Assembly (NCBI RefSeq): GCF_021018805.1
Contig: NC_086257.1
Coordinates: 20,435,193-20,499,192 of the forward strand
DNA: 64,000 nucleotides
From: Prinia subflava
Taxonomy: Eukaryota; Chordata; Aves; Passeriformes; Cisticolidae
Direction of reading: 5' to 3'
Shown: positions 24,024 to 36,989 of the stretch, piece after piece
Position numbering within the stretch: the first letter of the stretch is position 1
Layout of the letters: the number at the start of each line of letters is the position of its first letter
Notes under the pieces: generated by a model
What the model saw: only the letters and a program-made list of their open reading frames with translations
The model's database searches: none
Told to the model about the DNA's origin: nothing
Translations under genes and position numbers: made by a program

Positions 24024-24600
24024 CAGAATCCTTCCTAAACTACGAGTTCATCCAAAGATCATAAATAAAAAAACCCAAAACTGTTGAGGATACAGCTCTA
24101 AGGAGATGTAGACACCTCTCAAATGGTCTTCATTAACCTTAAATCTTAAATTAGCCAAGTTAATTCTCACGTTTTTTTTCTCATTTCATAAATGGAGACA
24201 CAACTCTTGCCAAACTTATTTATATGATCACCAACTGCAAAATGATAAATATTAGAAATTAAGCCTGCTAATACTGTTTTTCTAAAAACCAAAATGCATC
24301 TCAAATGATTAGAAATATAATTTCTATGCTAAACAGTGAACATTATTAACCATTATTTATATTTCTACATTAGCAAACACCCTTCTTTGCATTCCTGACT
24401 TCAGCACAGACCATAAGTACATTTATAATTACAGCTTCTGTTCATGCAAATGACACTTATGCCTCAGCATTTACCAGTGGAAACACTGGAGAATTCTAAG
24501 TGGAGCATGACACATCAGAGATCATTAAAAAAACTCTCTATCAACAATTGACACACAGTAACACATTGAACAGAGTTAAATGCTTGTCTTTGGAGATTCT
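24024..24600. other. AT-rich non-coding stretch
   Basis: Nothing recognisable: no long ORF, repeat or RNA structure. Confidence 0.5.
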
Positions 24601-24760
24601 GGCATTAGCCAAAGAGTGATTGATAATGCTGGAATTAATGATGGATTTGTCCGTGGCTTGCTGTCACCTGTTTATCTGAGATGCATTACTGGAAATAATC
24701 TCTCAATATAAACCCAAGCTTAATTAGAAACTCAATTCAAGCAAGCCATTTACCAAAACA
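24601..24760. promoter_or_regulatory. Motif-dense block, possible conserved enhancer
   Basis: The stretch carries TGATTGAT (24617-24624, PBX/HOX-like), AATTAATGAT just after it, a CACCTG E-box near 24666, GATA-type and TAATTAG homeodomain cores, and no coding potential. The arrangement resembles developmental enhancers in gene deserts. This rests on motif cores only. Confidence 0.25.
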
Positions 24761-26799
24761 AAACCAGGAAAATTTTGGGTTTTTTGTCAAAAACATCCTG
24801 CTGGATTGCCTTGTGCAGAGATAAACACTTGTGTGTCAGGCTGTGCAGGCTGTCTGCTAACCCAGCAGACATTTTCCACACAAATATTAACACAGAAAAC
24901 ACACATAGTCACTGCCCTTAAGACAATGGTTTAAACCAGGGGGAAACATGTCAAAAGCCTGAGATAAAAAAGCAAAAATCAAAGTTCACATGGGGCTCTC
25001 ACTTTGTTTTGGACAGCGAGAGCCTTCTTGCACGGCATGTGTGCCTGCCTCTGAGAGCTTCAATCTATAAAAATTCTTTAAATTATTCCTATAAAATAAT
25101 TCACGCCAGGTGTTCACAGGTTTAAAGCTCCAGCACAGCATGTTTGGGACAGTGTGCCAGAGGTTGAAAACCTCTGTCAGAGCTCTGTCTGATCCCCTCA
25201 GGGGTCCCTATCTTTATCTACAGCACATTTTTGAGGAGGGAAGGGGTCTGGGCAGCAGCAGTGTGGCACAGGCATCCTCAGAGGAACAGAGAGGTGCCTG
25301 CCACCTCCAGGCACAAGTGCTGGGCTTTAATTGGTGCTTTTACAGCAGCTGCTGCTGTAAATTAAACCACAAAGTTATTAAACAACAAGGAATTTTTAAA
25401 ATACAATAATGACTTTGTGAAGTCCATTGCTGGTTCTAATCTGTTCTGGCCCTGCTTCCCCTCCTACCAGGCCTTCAGTACCTCTCTGGAGGTGTCTCTG
25501 CCCAGCTCTTTTATGGTTAGAATTGGATAATGTCATACACAAACAAAATCTTCCCAAGATTTTGAATTCTTCTGAAAACCTCTTTCTGAGAATTACAAGG
25601 ACGCGTGGGTCAAGGCACTCACACCTGACCCCTTAATGGAGCTCCCTCAGGTGGCAATGCAGGGATGATGATGTAGCACAAATTGGCCAAATAACTCAGC
25701 AATTGCAAAATTCTTTTCCCACAACTTTACATGAAACTTTAGTTGTTCCATCATTAGTCCCATCACTCATAAATAATGCAGAAGCATCTAAATGTGCCAC
25801 AGTCACATCTCCAATTATATTCAAATATGTCCTGGCACACCTGCTGCCTTGCACCTGAGGTTCTTTATGACAGTGGGGTCGATGCATATTTAGGTCTTTG
25901 TGTTTTAATGAGTGAAATCATGGGGCATTACACAAAACAATTGGAAATTTCAATTTAACCTAGTTCTCTTTGTTCCATTTCTACATTTAAATTCTTTTAA
26001 GCAATGCTGTGCCCTCCAAAGTTTTAAGATTTACCTAAAAGGAGAAGTATTTTTCTTTCTTTGACAAGATTCTTGCAAGTTTCAGTGTTTAAGGGGCATC
26101 CTGAGTGGGGTGGGGGAGAGCTTATGGCCTTTTTTTCACCCCAGAAACTATAGAAGAGATGGCTGGAATTCCAAAATCTTCTAACAAGTATAGCATTATA
26201 CAAAAGGCATAATAGCATCTCTGTGGAGCAAACAAAGTTAACCTGGGTCTTCCACATGACACTGCAGAAAAAGCAGGGTATATAAATATCTCAGAAGCAA
26301 ATACACTCATGGTGGTTTCAAATATGAAAACAGACACTAGCTCAGCTGAGCAGATCACCCACATTGAAACTGAAAAAGAAAACTTGAAATTAATTTGGTC
26401 TGCACCTATCACTGTAAAAAACCTAATTTCAACACTAAAAAGACTCAATATTCTTCTAAAAAATTAAAGTTCATAACATTGTAATTTATAAATATGATAC
26501 AAAATTTGAGTCTTTTACTTGTACAGTAGTAGAATAAATACATAGAAATGAAATCTTGAAATATATGTATTAGATTTAATCTGCATATTATTTGAGAAAG
26601 ATATTTAGAAAAACATGTTATCCCCTCTTTATTACCATCATCATCATCTAGAGCCATGTTTAGAGGCTAGCAATAGCTTTTTACAATGTTCTGATTTTAG
26701 AGTCGCTTCCAATTGTTCCCCCCCATTAAAATGAGAGTTAAAAATATTAATTTACGCAAACTGAGCCACGGAATGACTTCAACCAGGCTAATTAGCATA
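24761..26799. other. AT-rich non-coding stretch
   Basis: No gene or repeat family is recognised. The two minus-strand ORFs at 26024-26448 overlap each other in different frames and are taken as chance. A short (CAT)n run lies at about 26636-26648. Confidence 0.5.
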
Positions 26800-27441
26800 A
26801 CCTTCTCAGATGCCATCCATATTCATTTTGCAGACTGGGGCAATGCTTGATGGCAGAATTAGAACTGATGGAGCCCTGAGCTGTGCCAGTGCTGCACTCC
26901 ACAAACCTGTGAGCTCAGCAGACCCCACCGATGCCACCCACAGCAAGCTCTGTATATAATGTGCTGTAAACCCCATTAAAACCATCCCAGGATTTGTGCA
27001 ATCAGCCACAGAAAGAGCAGCAATGACACTGGGGTGCCCATGTGTCACCTCTCCTCAGTGTGGGCTGCTCTGTGGATCTGGGGTGGCTGTGTCCTCCAGG
27101 AGATGGTGGGTCATGGCCAGCCAGGACAGCTCTGAACCTTTGGTCACACAGAACCTGCCCCAGCAATCACCAAGAAGCAGCAGAGTCAAAAGGTCCAGAT
27201 CCCCAAACCTGCTCAAAACTTTGGGTGCCACCACCTGCAGCAGCTTCCTGGGCTCACACTCCTAGTGGAGAGGCCAAGTGAGATCCAAGCCATGCTGGGT
27301 TTTGAGAGGTTTGGGAGTTGCCAAAGTAACAGAGGCTCCTTTTGGAAAATTAGCTCCCATTAACATCCTCATCCAGGCCTGGCACCAGCAAATAGAGGGG
27401 CTTTCAGATCTGCTACAGACAAGTAGATTTGTGGGGAAATA
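26800..27441. other. GC-richer flank of a CR1 copy
   Basis: This stretch has more G and C than its surroundings and ends where the CR1 3' end begins. Overlapping plus-strand ORFs (79 and 89 codons) are in different frames and unrecognised. It could hold another, more decayed repeat. Confidence 0.3.
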
Positions 27442-27715
27442 AATCATGTAATGGCCTGGGTTGGAAGGGACACGTTTTACTAGACAAGGTTGCTCTGACT
27501 TGTCCTTGAACACTTCCAGGTATAGGGAAATTCCATCCACATCATCTCTGGGAAACCTGTGCCAGTGCCTCACCACTCACAGGGAAGATATTTTTCCTAA
27601 AATATAACCCAAACTTGCCCCTTTCAGCTTGAACCCACTCCCCCTTGTCCTGTCACTCAATTGTCCTGTAAAGAGCCCCTCTGCAATTGGGAAGAAGCCA
27701 TATTCCTGCCCCAAG
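27442..27715 (-). mobile_element. CR1 LINE 3' fragment
   Basis: Read on the plus strand, this is the complement of a CR1 3' end: AATCATGTAATGG, then CCTGGGTTGGAAGGGACA, CTTGAACACTTCCAGG, CCTGTGCCAGTGCCTCACCA, and CCCCTTGTCCTGTCACT. The segment normally found between the GGAAGGGAC and CTAGACCAGG motifs is mostly missing, an internal deletion of roughly 50 bases compared with CR1 as I remember it. Similarity fades after about 27715, so the copy is 5'-truncated. CR1 is the main non-LTR retrotransposon of birds. Only the 3' end is present and no protein is encoded. ORFs crossing the fragment (27262-27786, minus strand) are by-products. Confidence 0.92.
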
Positions 27716-29999
27716 GTACATCTTCCTGAGTGGTGCCAGAAAACCATTTGAGTTTCCATGTGAAATGTTGTATCCTCATTAAACATAACCCAGGAGTTCT
27801 GAGTTTAACTTTCCTTGCCATTAATACCATACAAATATTCTGATGAGCAAATTCTACAGGGCTGCAATCCTATTCCTCATCCCTTTGGTTTTGAGGCCAC
27901 TACATTGGACAGAAGTTCCTGATATTACTGCTTAAAATGAGAGTTTGTCTCTGACACTTCTTTCCAGCCAGCCTTGGACAGATCCCCTTTGTGGGCAGGA
28001 TCCCCTGGCTACAAACCTCATACAGAATTTACATCCTTAAAAATCACAGCCACACTGCTTCTCCATGACAGTACTTCACAGTCAACTTCCTCAAATATTA
28101 ACTTTTCATGAATCTCCAGGAAATACAACCTGGCCTCATTAATGTTTATAGGGTCATTCAAAGTGAGAATATCCTTTACAAACTATTCAAGTACATGTAA
28201 AGTGGTCACCAAAATATAAGGTTTACTCCTATCTACAGCAAAAGTTTTACTCTTTTGTCTACTCTTCTTTATTTTAATCCTTTCCCATACCAAAGGGCAT
28301 AAAATTCCTATTAAATACACTAACCTGCCCTTATATACTCATAGTGCAAGCACTAGTACAGAAACCAACAATTTATCCAGGAGCCCTCCAACCCTAATCC
28401 TGTTTCATACCTTTCTATACATTAATGCCACAAAATGTAGATACAATTAACAAGCAAAAAACCTTTTCTATTGGACAGAGATGCCTGTGGCTCCCAGGAC
28501 AAGTGGCACAAACAGCAGCCTTCCTCTTGGTGAATTTTAATTGGAATTTTAATAAAGGCTTTACCACACTGGAGAAAACTGCCATTAGCACAGCTCTAAC
28601 CCTTTAAATCAAATTCTTTGGTGATTGTTCCTGGGACTGAATGGAATTCAGAAAGTTATTTTCGCAATATTTATATTTTTCTCTGATTTATAATCAAAAC
28701 TTACTCCAGTAAAAAGATCAAAAAGTGTAACATCCTTGCATGTATTATATTGGATGGCTCAGGGGTCAGATCAGGTTTTTGTCATATTTCCATTCCAGCA
28801 CACAGATACACGAAATACCAGATTTCCCAGACAAGAGCCAGAAAGGCTCATTCTGAACTATTCTTCAGCACACAATTTGCTCTTTACATGGAGCTACAAA
28901 TTCCTACAGAACTTCAGTGCATTAATGTCTTTTCATAAAAATTTGCCTCTTATCATGGAGATGGTTCCATGATAACAATAGGTTACAGTAAATTCAAATA
29001 ACTAAACTTCACTCTTTGAAAGCTTCCTACTCAGTTTACCAATTTCATTTTATTTTAAAAAAAAACATACACTGACCACTACACTCCTATTTTAAAGTGA
29101 ACACTTTGTTTCCTGTCTGAACCTGAATCCAAGAGGCAGAGAAAAGATAATCTTAATTGCTTAGCTGTAGATTTTAGAATGTGAATATAAATTTCTTACA
29201 TCCTGTGAGTCAAACTAATGACATCAAATTATTTCATTGAAGGTTTTTTCTGAAAAGATTTTTGAAAACTGCAGTTAAATTATGCATATATATTTGCCAT
29301 TGGTTTGTATTCAACAAGCACTTGAGTCAAACAGCATTTCATCTCTCTGCAAATTAAAACCCCTAGCAAATGGATGGCTAATATGCTCCAACAAGAGATG
29401 GAATTTATTAGATCCTGCTCTTCCCTGGCACAGTGAATCAGGTAATGGATGCAGTAAAGCCAAACATTATTAATGCCATCCCCTCTCCTATTTGCAAACC
29501 TCCCGTGCAGCCTTTGAAATCCACTGTGCCAATTTCTGTTATTCCACCACCCACTCTCTTTGCCCTGCTTCAGATTTCTGCATCAGAAACTTCCCTACAA
29601 AGTTTTCTGACACTTAATTCAATGAAGACAAACTTGTAAATTCTGAAATACACCAGTCAAATGTTTTCAAAACTAAGGAAGAAAATGGAAACTTAACTCC
29701 AAGATATATATCCTTGGTCCATTACTTAGAATTCTAACTTAGTGTAAGTTATTATTTTTGCATATAAAAATTTCTATTATATAATTAAGATATATAGCTT
29801 AGAAATCCAAGCTAACTGCCCAACAACAGTTACTTAAAATATTTTCTCCTTAAAGACAGGTTTTAAATCTTTGCATCAGGAAAAATACTGCTTAACCAGC
29901 ATCACTTGGCTAGCAAAATATTTTGAAATTATTGTTTTCAAAAGAGAAAAAAGAAAAGTTGAACAGCCATTTTCTGTTCCTGACATCTGAATGCAGGGT
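27716..29999. other. AT-rich non-coding stretch
   Basis: No gene or repeat family is recognised. ORFs are under 80 codons. An A-rich patch (8-9 A) lies near 29057. Confidence 0.5.
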
Positions 30000-30260
30000 T
30001 CAAGAGCTGGGCACAGCCCAGCAGAGCGCGATGCCCTGCAGCAGTAGCAGCCACTGGCTGGGCTCTCCCTGAGCCTGCAGTAATTTTCCTTCCCTGTTTT
30101 GTAAGGAGAGATGGAGCAGGAGATGGTTTAAAGGAGGTGCAGCAGCTCGTGGGAGGGAAGCAGGTCCAGAAGAATGTTGTGTGTTTGATTTCCAGGATGG
30201 TGATCGTAAAACCGGTCTCAGCTTCGCTTCCCACGGAGCATCAAATGTGTCCCAGCTTCA
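30000..30260. other. Small CpG cluster in AT-rich DNA
   Basis: CpG dinucleotides, rare elsewhere in the window, bunch here: GAGCGCGATG near 30027, CTCGTGG near 30147, and four between 30204 and 30235 (ATCGTA, ACCGGT, TTCGCT, CACGG). The stretch is too short and sparse for a standard CpG island. Coding exons and weakly methylated regulatory DNA both keep CpGs. Confidence 0.4.
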
Positions 30261-30363
30261 TCACTCCCACATCATTGCAGCAAGGGAGGTTAAAAATAAC
30301 ACAACAAACCAAAATAACGTGCAGAAAGCCATGGTTTATGAAACCTGTGTTCAAAGCCTGTAA
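30196..30363 (+). CDS. Candidate terminal exon of an unidentified gene
   Basis: TGTGTTTGATTTCCAG ends in AG at 30194-30195, a good splice acceptor. The frame is then open for 55 codons to TAA at 30361-30363. The peptide begins DGDRKTGLSFASHGASNVSQ and ends VYETCVQSL, with a His-rich part (QLHHSHII). AATAAA signals follow at 30424-30429 and 30481-30486, as expected of a last exon. The four CpGs inside the first third are unusual for this window. No domain or gene is recognised, and no partner exon upstream was found. Chance remains quite possible at this length. Confidence 0.22.
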   Translation, partial: DGDRKTGLSFASHGASNVSQLHHSHIIAAREVKNNTTNQNNVQKAMVYETCVQSL

Positions 30364-33300
30364 GAAAGAACTTCAGGACACTGTGACTTGGATAGGTGCT
30401 TGGACTTTCTGCAACTCCAGAATAATAAATTAGTGACTAACTGCCCTCAGTCCCTCTTTATTTTCTCTTTGTACAGGACAAATAAACATTTAAACCAACA
30501 ACTTCTCTGGCAGATTGTGTTGACTTTGAGATTGCAAGTGCTGCACTTTCAAGATTTAGCCACTTCAGGCTTGACAATTTGAGCATCTGCTGGTCTTATT
30601 CTTTTACTGATTTCCAGTCTCCTCTCAGAGGTCCACATCTGTCCTCCCGATGAAGTGGAAATAATACAAATAAGAAGTGTCTGACTTGCCCAGCACTTCT
30701 TTGGTAGATGCTCAATCAGAAGTGATTTAGTTCTTCCCTACACTCTGAAAATGAAATAATCTTTCCTAAGGAAAAAACAGCACATTGGAAGCAATGTAAA
30801 AATGAAGGCTAGAAATAAAAATCCCCTTAATAAACACCTGAGTAACTACTTAAAATAATACTGTATCTGTAATTTGAATATTTGAATATTTCTTAACCTG
30901 AAAAATTCACAAAGTCATCCTTCCATTCTTTAAAAATCCATTATTTATGGATAAAAGGACAAGGAGGAATCACATTGCTTCAATTGAACTTTGTTCTGGA
31001 GTAAATGCCTTTTTTTAATTTTAAGAAAAGACTGTTTGATTTGGCAATATTAATATTTTAACACCAACTTCGTGCATCTGAGCAGTTGTTGATTATCACG
31101 TATACTCGGTTCTATGGATGAGAATTCTGTGAGAACTGGAGTTCAAAATGAGGATCAAGCAACAGAAACAGTTTTCACAGTCATTAAAGATGCATGCATT
31201 GTTATTATGGGAAACATTTTAATTAAAAGCTGTTAAATAACTTTATTTCCCCCCTTAGTTTGCCACAGTGCATCACATCCTTCAGACCTTGTTGAAGTGG
31301 CCCTGGTGGGAGCAGGGGGTTTGCTCCTGACGTGACTCCTCAGGGGCTGCTCTAACATGAACTCTGAGGTTTCTGTTCTCATCTCCAGCCCTGGCAGTCA
31401 CTCAACCAGCCTGGGTGGTGAAAAGGAACCCAGAACACCCATTCAGACAGGCTGCAGGAGCACATTTAACATCCTCCTGATGGTCCTCATGGCCTCTTCC
31501 AGTTCCCAGTCATGCAGGCAGAAGAGAGGAGATGTCTTTTATTCACCAACAGATCCTGCAGCCCTGCCCCTGCAACAAACACAACCTGGGGCTGTGCATT
31601 TACACATCCTTGTAACACATTTTCATCAGAATAAGCAGAATCTGCTGGCTACATAAAGAACCCACCTGACCTGAGGGGCAGGAGATAAAACTTTAAAGTG
31701 TGTTCACCATATTCCATCAATAATGAGAATTTATAATTTACTTTCATCTCTTCAGATATAAAAACTGCCCCCAAACTTAATAAAACACCAACTACACGCC
31801 ACAAGGAAGTCTCAAAACTAATTGTGTGGTACTAACCCCTCTAATCAACTCTGAGCTAAGAGACAAGGCACTTTTCTGCTCACTGACAACAACAGCTCAA
31901 CAGAACTGAAGACGCAGATGCAGAACTGATGCAGCTCACTAATGCCTGTGTTACACTCATGAACCACCTCTGACACACACAAGCCAGCACAGCTTCAAAC
32001 AGAACCAGAGTCCCCATTACAGAGAAATTCTGGCTGAGGAATGATGGGAAAACAAAACAAAATAAACCCCAAGCTGCTGTACCCCATTCTGTTTCATGTC
32101 TATCCATGAAACTCGACCAAATCGTTTGGAAGCTCTTCAAATATAGTTTGGAATAGCAAAAAGAATAGCTTCATTTCAAAGCTAACATTGATCACTGTTT
32201 TCCACAGGTCAGAGCATTAAATGCTCTCCAACCTTGAAAAAGCTTGAGCAGAATGTAACTTCTTTCCTTTTTTTTGCAAACCCAAGAAATATCCATCCCA
32301 CAATACTGCCACCTCCATTTACTTTCTCACGTGGGATTCTGGATCATCCTGTGAAGTCAGAAAGGGAAAAAAAAAGCTCTTTGTGGAGAGAAGAACAGAA
32401 GGCAGGCAGGATGGGCACTGCAGAGCAAGTTCCTCTCCTGGCAAAAATGCTCCCTCTTCCAGATGGTGGGAGAAGGGAGCTGATTACATTCCTGTGGGAA
32501 GAACTGCACAGCCAAATATTTGCCAGGTGCTTCAAGTCTCCTGCTCTGTACAATTGTCCTGCCCTCTGCTACTCCCTGTTGTTTAGCACAGAAGCTCCAC
32601 TTCCAGAACAAATTGACAATTTAGAGATTGGAAGAAAACATTCCCACTGAGGCCAAGGCTGGCAGACATTTTTAGGAATATGACTTTAGCACACTTAAGT
32701 GTGTACTGCTCAGAAACCCAAGCAAATAATCTGAGGTGAGGTTTAGATTAGCACATCTCCTATCTGACACCCAGGAGTGCTAAAAGTCAGAAAGGAAACT
32801 CAAGACAATGCTGGAGGCCTCAGTATTTGTGGCTGAACACTAAGCTGTCATCAAGTTCTTTATTTTCTCTTAAAAAGTTGAACTAGGTAGAGGGAAAAGG
32901 GCTCCTCATTAGAGGTTTGCTGTATTGGGGGCATAAAGAACCACTCCAGGACTCCTGCACTAGCACCACTTAAAAAATGACAAGTGCATTAAGAGAGCCA
33001 CAGTGTAAAACTTCAGAATCATCCCTTTAATCACATGCCACTCAAGATCATATAAAAATCCTAATAAACATCAGGCTGACCACTTTGGAGTGCCCACTAC
33101 TGCTCTGAAGCATGCCATTTACACTGCTGAGATGCAGCAAAAACAAACTCCTTTTAGCAGAGCACTTCTGGTGAATAAAGAAAAGCTACAAATACAGTCA
33201 AATCCAATCTTTCCCTGCCTAAAAAAAGAAAACATCTTCACCAGGTTCAGACAGGGGAGCTTATGTAAGCAGGTGTGAAATTTTCCATGATAAAAGAATG

Positions 33301-34421
33301 ATAGCTGTGCAAATTTCAACTTCATTTCATAGACCTGAGAGAAATAAAGAGGTTAGTGCTAACATATGATCCTAGAAAGTTTTCATGTACAAAGGAAAAA
33401 AAACCAAAAAGCCCTGAAATTTGCAGAGTAGCTATTTTTTTCAAAGATTTAGGGTATGAGAACACACAGAGGACCCATCTCTGCCCTGCTGCTGGAAATC
33501 AAAGGCATGGGATGAGGACAACCCTTCACAAGTGAGCAGCACATGGACTGAACCAGCACTCACTACTGATCTGCCAAGCTGTGCCTCATTAGCTGCATTT
33601 CTTGTAATTTCATTATCAAAACCACATTTTTAAAAAGCAGTTTTCTCATTACCAACAATACATGTAGGAAAGGCTCTGTGTGCTGGTAGCTGCATAATGA
33701 GTAAATGCTTTTAGTTGCTATTAAATCTGAAATGTAAGTAAAAAACCAGTAAAAAACCATTTTTCTCCTGACACAAACATGTCTCTTAGACATACCAAGG
33801 CCCTCTAAGCCATATGATATAGAAGAAAAAGCTTTGTCCTAATCTGTAATGATATTTCAGAAATAACTTTTACAGTGCAGTAATGCTGGAAATGATGAGA
33901 AATGAAGACTAGCAGTGACAACTGAGTTTAGAGTTAAGCCAAGGTTCCTCTGGGGAGAGCACAGCTACCAGCACAAAAATATTCTCATCCTGAAAGAATC
34001 CAGCTTGCTCAAAATAGGTTGTTCTCATCAGTTTACAATATATTCACTTTAATACTAAGAGGAAAACTAGATAGAGCCCAGAATGGTCAAAACAGATATG
34101 AAGGAAGATAAAAGATCAACCTGGAATGCAGAAAAGTTGAGGTCTATTAATGCCCTGGCAAGGTGGTAAGGACCACAGTAGGAGCAACAGGAATATCCAA
34201 AATTCACATAAAAGAAACACATGATGAAAGTCACAGAAAGGTTTATGGAAAGTTCAGGAGGGTAGAAGAAATTTTGAGATATCTCCTCAACATAATTGTA
34301 AACATGATCATACTCTTTGTCCAAAGTCCTGGCTCCTGCAGGTGTATAAACCATACCCATTTATACCAGTGCAGTGTGAACTTAAGGCAACCTGAGACTC
34401 TGAGAGCCAGGAGACTCATGG
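30364..34421. other. AT-rich non-coding stretch
   Basis: No gene or repeat family is recognised. A 138-codon plus-strand ORF at 32234-32650 is the longest open frame. It is overlapped by ORFs in other frames on both strands, has no recognisable domain and is not called a gene. AATAAA motifs at 30424 and 30481 may belong to the candidate exon before it. Confidence 0.45.
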
Positions 34422-34438
34422 AAAAAAAAAAAAAAAAA
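34422..34438. repeat. Poly(A) run
   Basis: Seventeen A followed by a further A/G-rich 15 bases. No AATAAA lies at the right distance upstream, so it is treated as a simple homopolymer. Confidence 0.85.
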
Positions 34439-36989
34439 GAAAAGGAAAAAAGAATCATTTTGCAGAGCTGAATAAAAAAGATATCCTTTCAGATACTTGA
34501 GGGCAATTTCATTCTTTCTCCTTCTCTTTGCACATAAAAAAGAAATACATGAAATAGGTCTAAACTTGTCCTCCTTCCTCAGCAAATTATCCCAGTAACT
34601 CCAATGGGAGTTAAAAGCCAGTAGGAGAAAAGATGATGAAGCACAGCTGAACCTGGCTGAAAGTCCTGAAAATATCAACAAAGAATAGAAATGTCTTTAT
34701 TGAAAGATTCAAAACATATCACAGACCAAGGGTTCAGCACCAATGTGATATCTGATCAATACCCAAACCTCAAGTACAGTTTGACTGCCACATAGTTAGA
34801 TTTAAGATTTTACAGTCCAAGTTCAACTAGGCTTTAATAGCTTTTCAATGAGCACAACTTTATGCAATATTTTCTGGATAGCCAACTTTTTCTCTAGATA
34901 TTGCAAAAAATATGCAGGGATAGGAGAAATGCAAAGATTATTCTATCATTCTATGGGTCTAATAATGCTCCTGTTACATCACCACAGTCCAGGAATTACC
35001 ATGAGGAAATTGGTATAATTAATTATATGGCTTCACTTCAATGAGAGAAACTTTTAACATTCCTAAGTATTATTATTCTTCTACTTTTTCTCCCCTTTTC
35101 TAGGAGACAGATAATATCTGTTAATACCTTTTAGCCAAATATTTGGGACTAAAATCCTTATTTTCGCACTGGGGAACACACCTACCTCAGCATAATCCAG
35201 GAAGATAAATATTTGAAGAATACCTGGGTAAGGTACCTGCTGCTTTCAAATCCTACTGACAGGAGGCAGAATTTTTGAATGATACACTCCAATTTGTATG
35301 GCCTCCAAAGTGCTTATTGGAGATGTCCAGCAGCCTATTTGAAGCCTATTTGATTTCCTGTGTCAGATGGGTTAATTTTTCCAAGTGCTAAGCAAAAACA
35401 TTATGTTCACATTCAAACCACAGTATATTCCCACAGCAAGACACTGTAATCTTGGATCTAAAGAGACTCCACAGCAGGAAATGTGTCTTTATTTATCTTT
35501 GATTTGGTGGGTTGTGCCAGTCTTTGGGATTACTGTTGCAGATGAAGCATTGTCATGTGTTTAATTTGATGTAAAAGGTGTGAAAGTTGTTTTCCAGCTT
35601 CCCTAATAAAAACTGTTAGATTTGAGACTGCAATTCACAGTGAGGTTGGGGGAGGACACCAAAGGATCTAACCTGTCAGTCACAGACATTTTGAGATGCT
35701 TGATACTAATTAAACCTATCAGCTCTAATGCCAGACTTCTCTAAGACAAAGGGTTCCATCAAATTGATAAGACTCTGCTAAGCAGGGTTTAAAATTAATT
35801 CATAATTTCTTTTATGTTTGTCATGTTTTGTGAAAATGAACTGCCATTCAATTTTTCATAAGCTCTGCACAAGCAGAAGAAGCTTAATTTCAGGCACTGT
35901 GCTGACAGGCCTGGGTAGTTTTATGAACAAATTATGATTACATACAGTGATCAAGCTTCAGATAATTGAAGCAGCAAACCAAACTATCCAGCATGCAAAT
36001 ATTAATGGCTGTCCCCAAAGTCTCATTGAATCTGCATAATATAAGAACTTTTAGCTTCCTGTTGCACTTGGAATAATTTCAGCATAAATAATTAAAAAGA
36101 ATTAACTAAAGGATCTTCCAGTGAAGACCATTCCATCTTGGGTTTCTTACTGTTTGGAGGTGGAACAGGGAGAGCTGCAGCCTGATATTCAGAGCACATG
36201 CCTGGGGAGGGCTATTTCTGCATTTCTGATTGCAGAAATGAATGTTCTCTGAAGTCAAAACTTTACCCATCTATTTTTAGGGGTGCCGAATGCAGTGTTC
36301 TCTAATAAATCAGCAGATCTCTGAGAACACAGCACCTCCAAAAATACCAGAGCTAGTGTTTCTGAAGCTCTAAGGCAGAACCATGGCATGATAAACCAGA
36401 AAAGATGCAGGCCAATGACATTAACTCTTCCTAAATGCCTAATATCTGACATATTTTTATTTTAGGCTGCCTTGGAGTTCTAGAATTAAGGTATGTCCCA
36501 GTGCAAAATATTGGTGTTATTAAGAACAATCCAAACCCTATTGTGAAGATTTAGTTACCTTCCACATCTTGTCTACTGGTGACTATCAAGCTTGTGAATT
36601 AACCAATCACAGTGAAAACCAGTAAAGAAACCTGTCTTTAATATTAAAGTCTAAAGCCACAATTTGTTTCAACCTGGCAAAGAAAATGGTGAGACTCCTT
36701 CCTTTAGGCACTGGGAAAAAAATAGCATTAATATTGTCAAGGCAACAATGAAAACACTTTACTATTATTAGGTGGAAAATTGAAGGTGCAGAAATCCCTC
36801 ACTTGCTTTGTAATAGCTTGTTTAATAAAGGGGGACCAGAATAATCGTTTTTCAACTTTAATATTATTAGAGAGAAAGAGAAAAATGGTGCCTGCGATCT
36901 AATGCTGAAAACCAGTTTCCTGCTGGATGCAAAGAGCTCTGTCTGAAAAATCCATTGCTGCAGTAAACAAAACAAAAACCCCCAACCCT
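34439..36989. other. AT-rich non-coding stretch with an octamer motif and short repeats
   Basis: No gene is recognised. There is an exact tandem duplication of AGCCTATTTGA (35332-35342, 35343-35353). A perfect POU octamer ATGCAAAT lies at 35993-36000 within an AT-rich, ATTA-core-rich stretch (35930-36110). A perfect hairpin CATTTCTG / CAGAAATG with a 4-base loop lies at 36221-36240. Confidence 0.5.

Noticed and set aside
27262..27786. Minus-strand ORFs of 104 and 69 codons
   Set aside because: They overlap the CR1 copy at 27442-27715 and its edges; openness comes from the repeat.
34422..34455. Poly(A) run as a retroposon tail
   Set aside because: There is no polyadenylation signal at the right distance upstream and no flanking duplication was seen.
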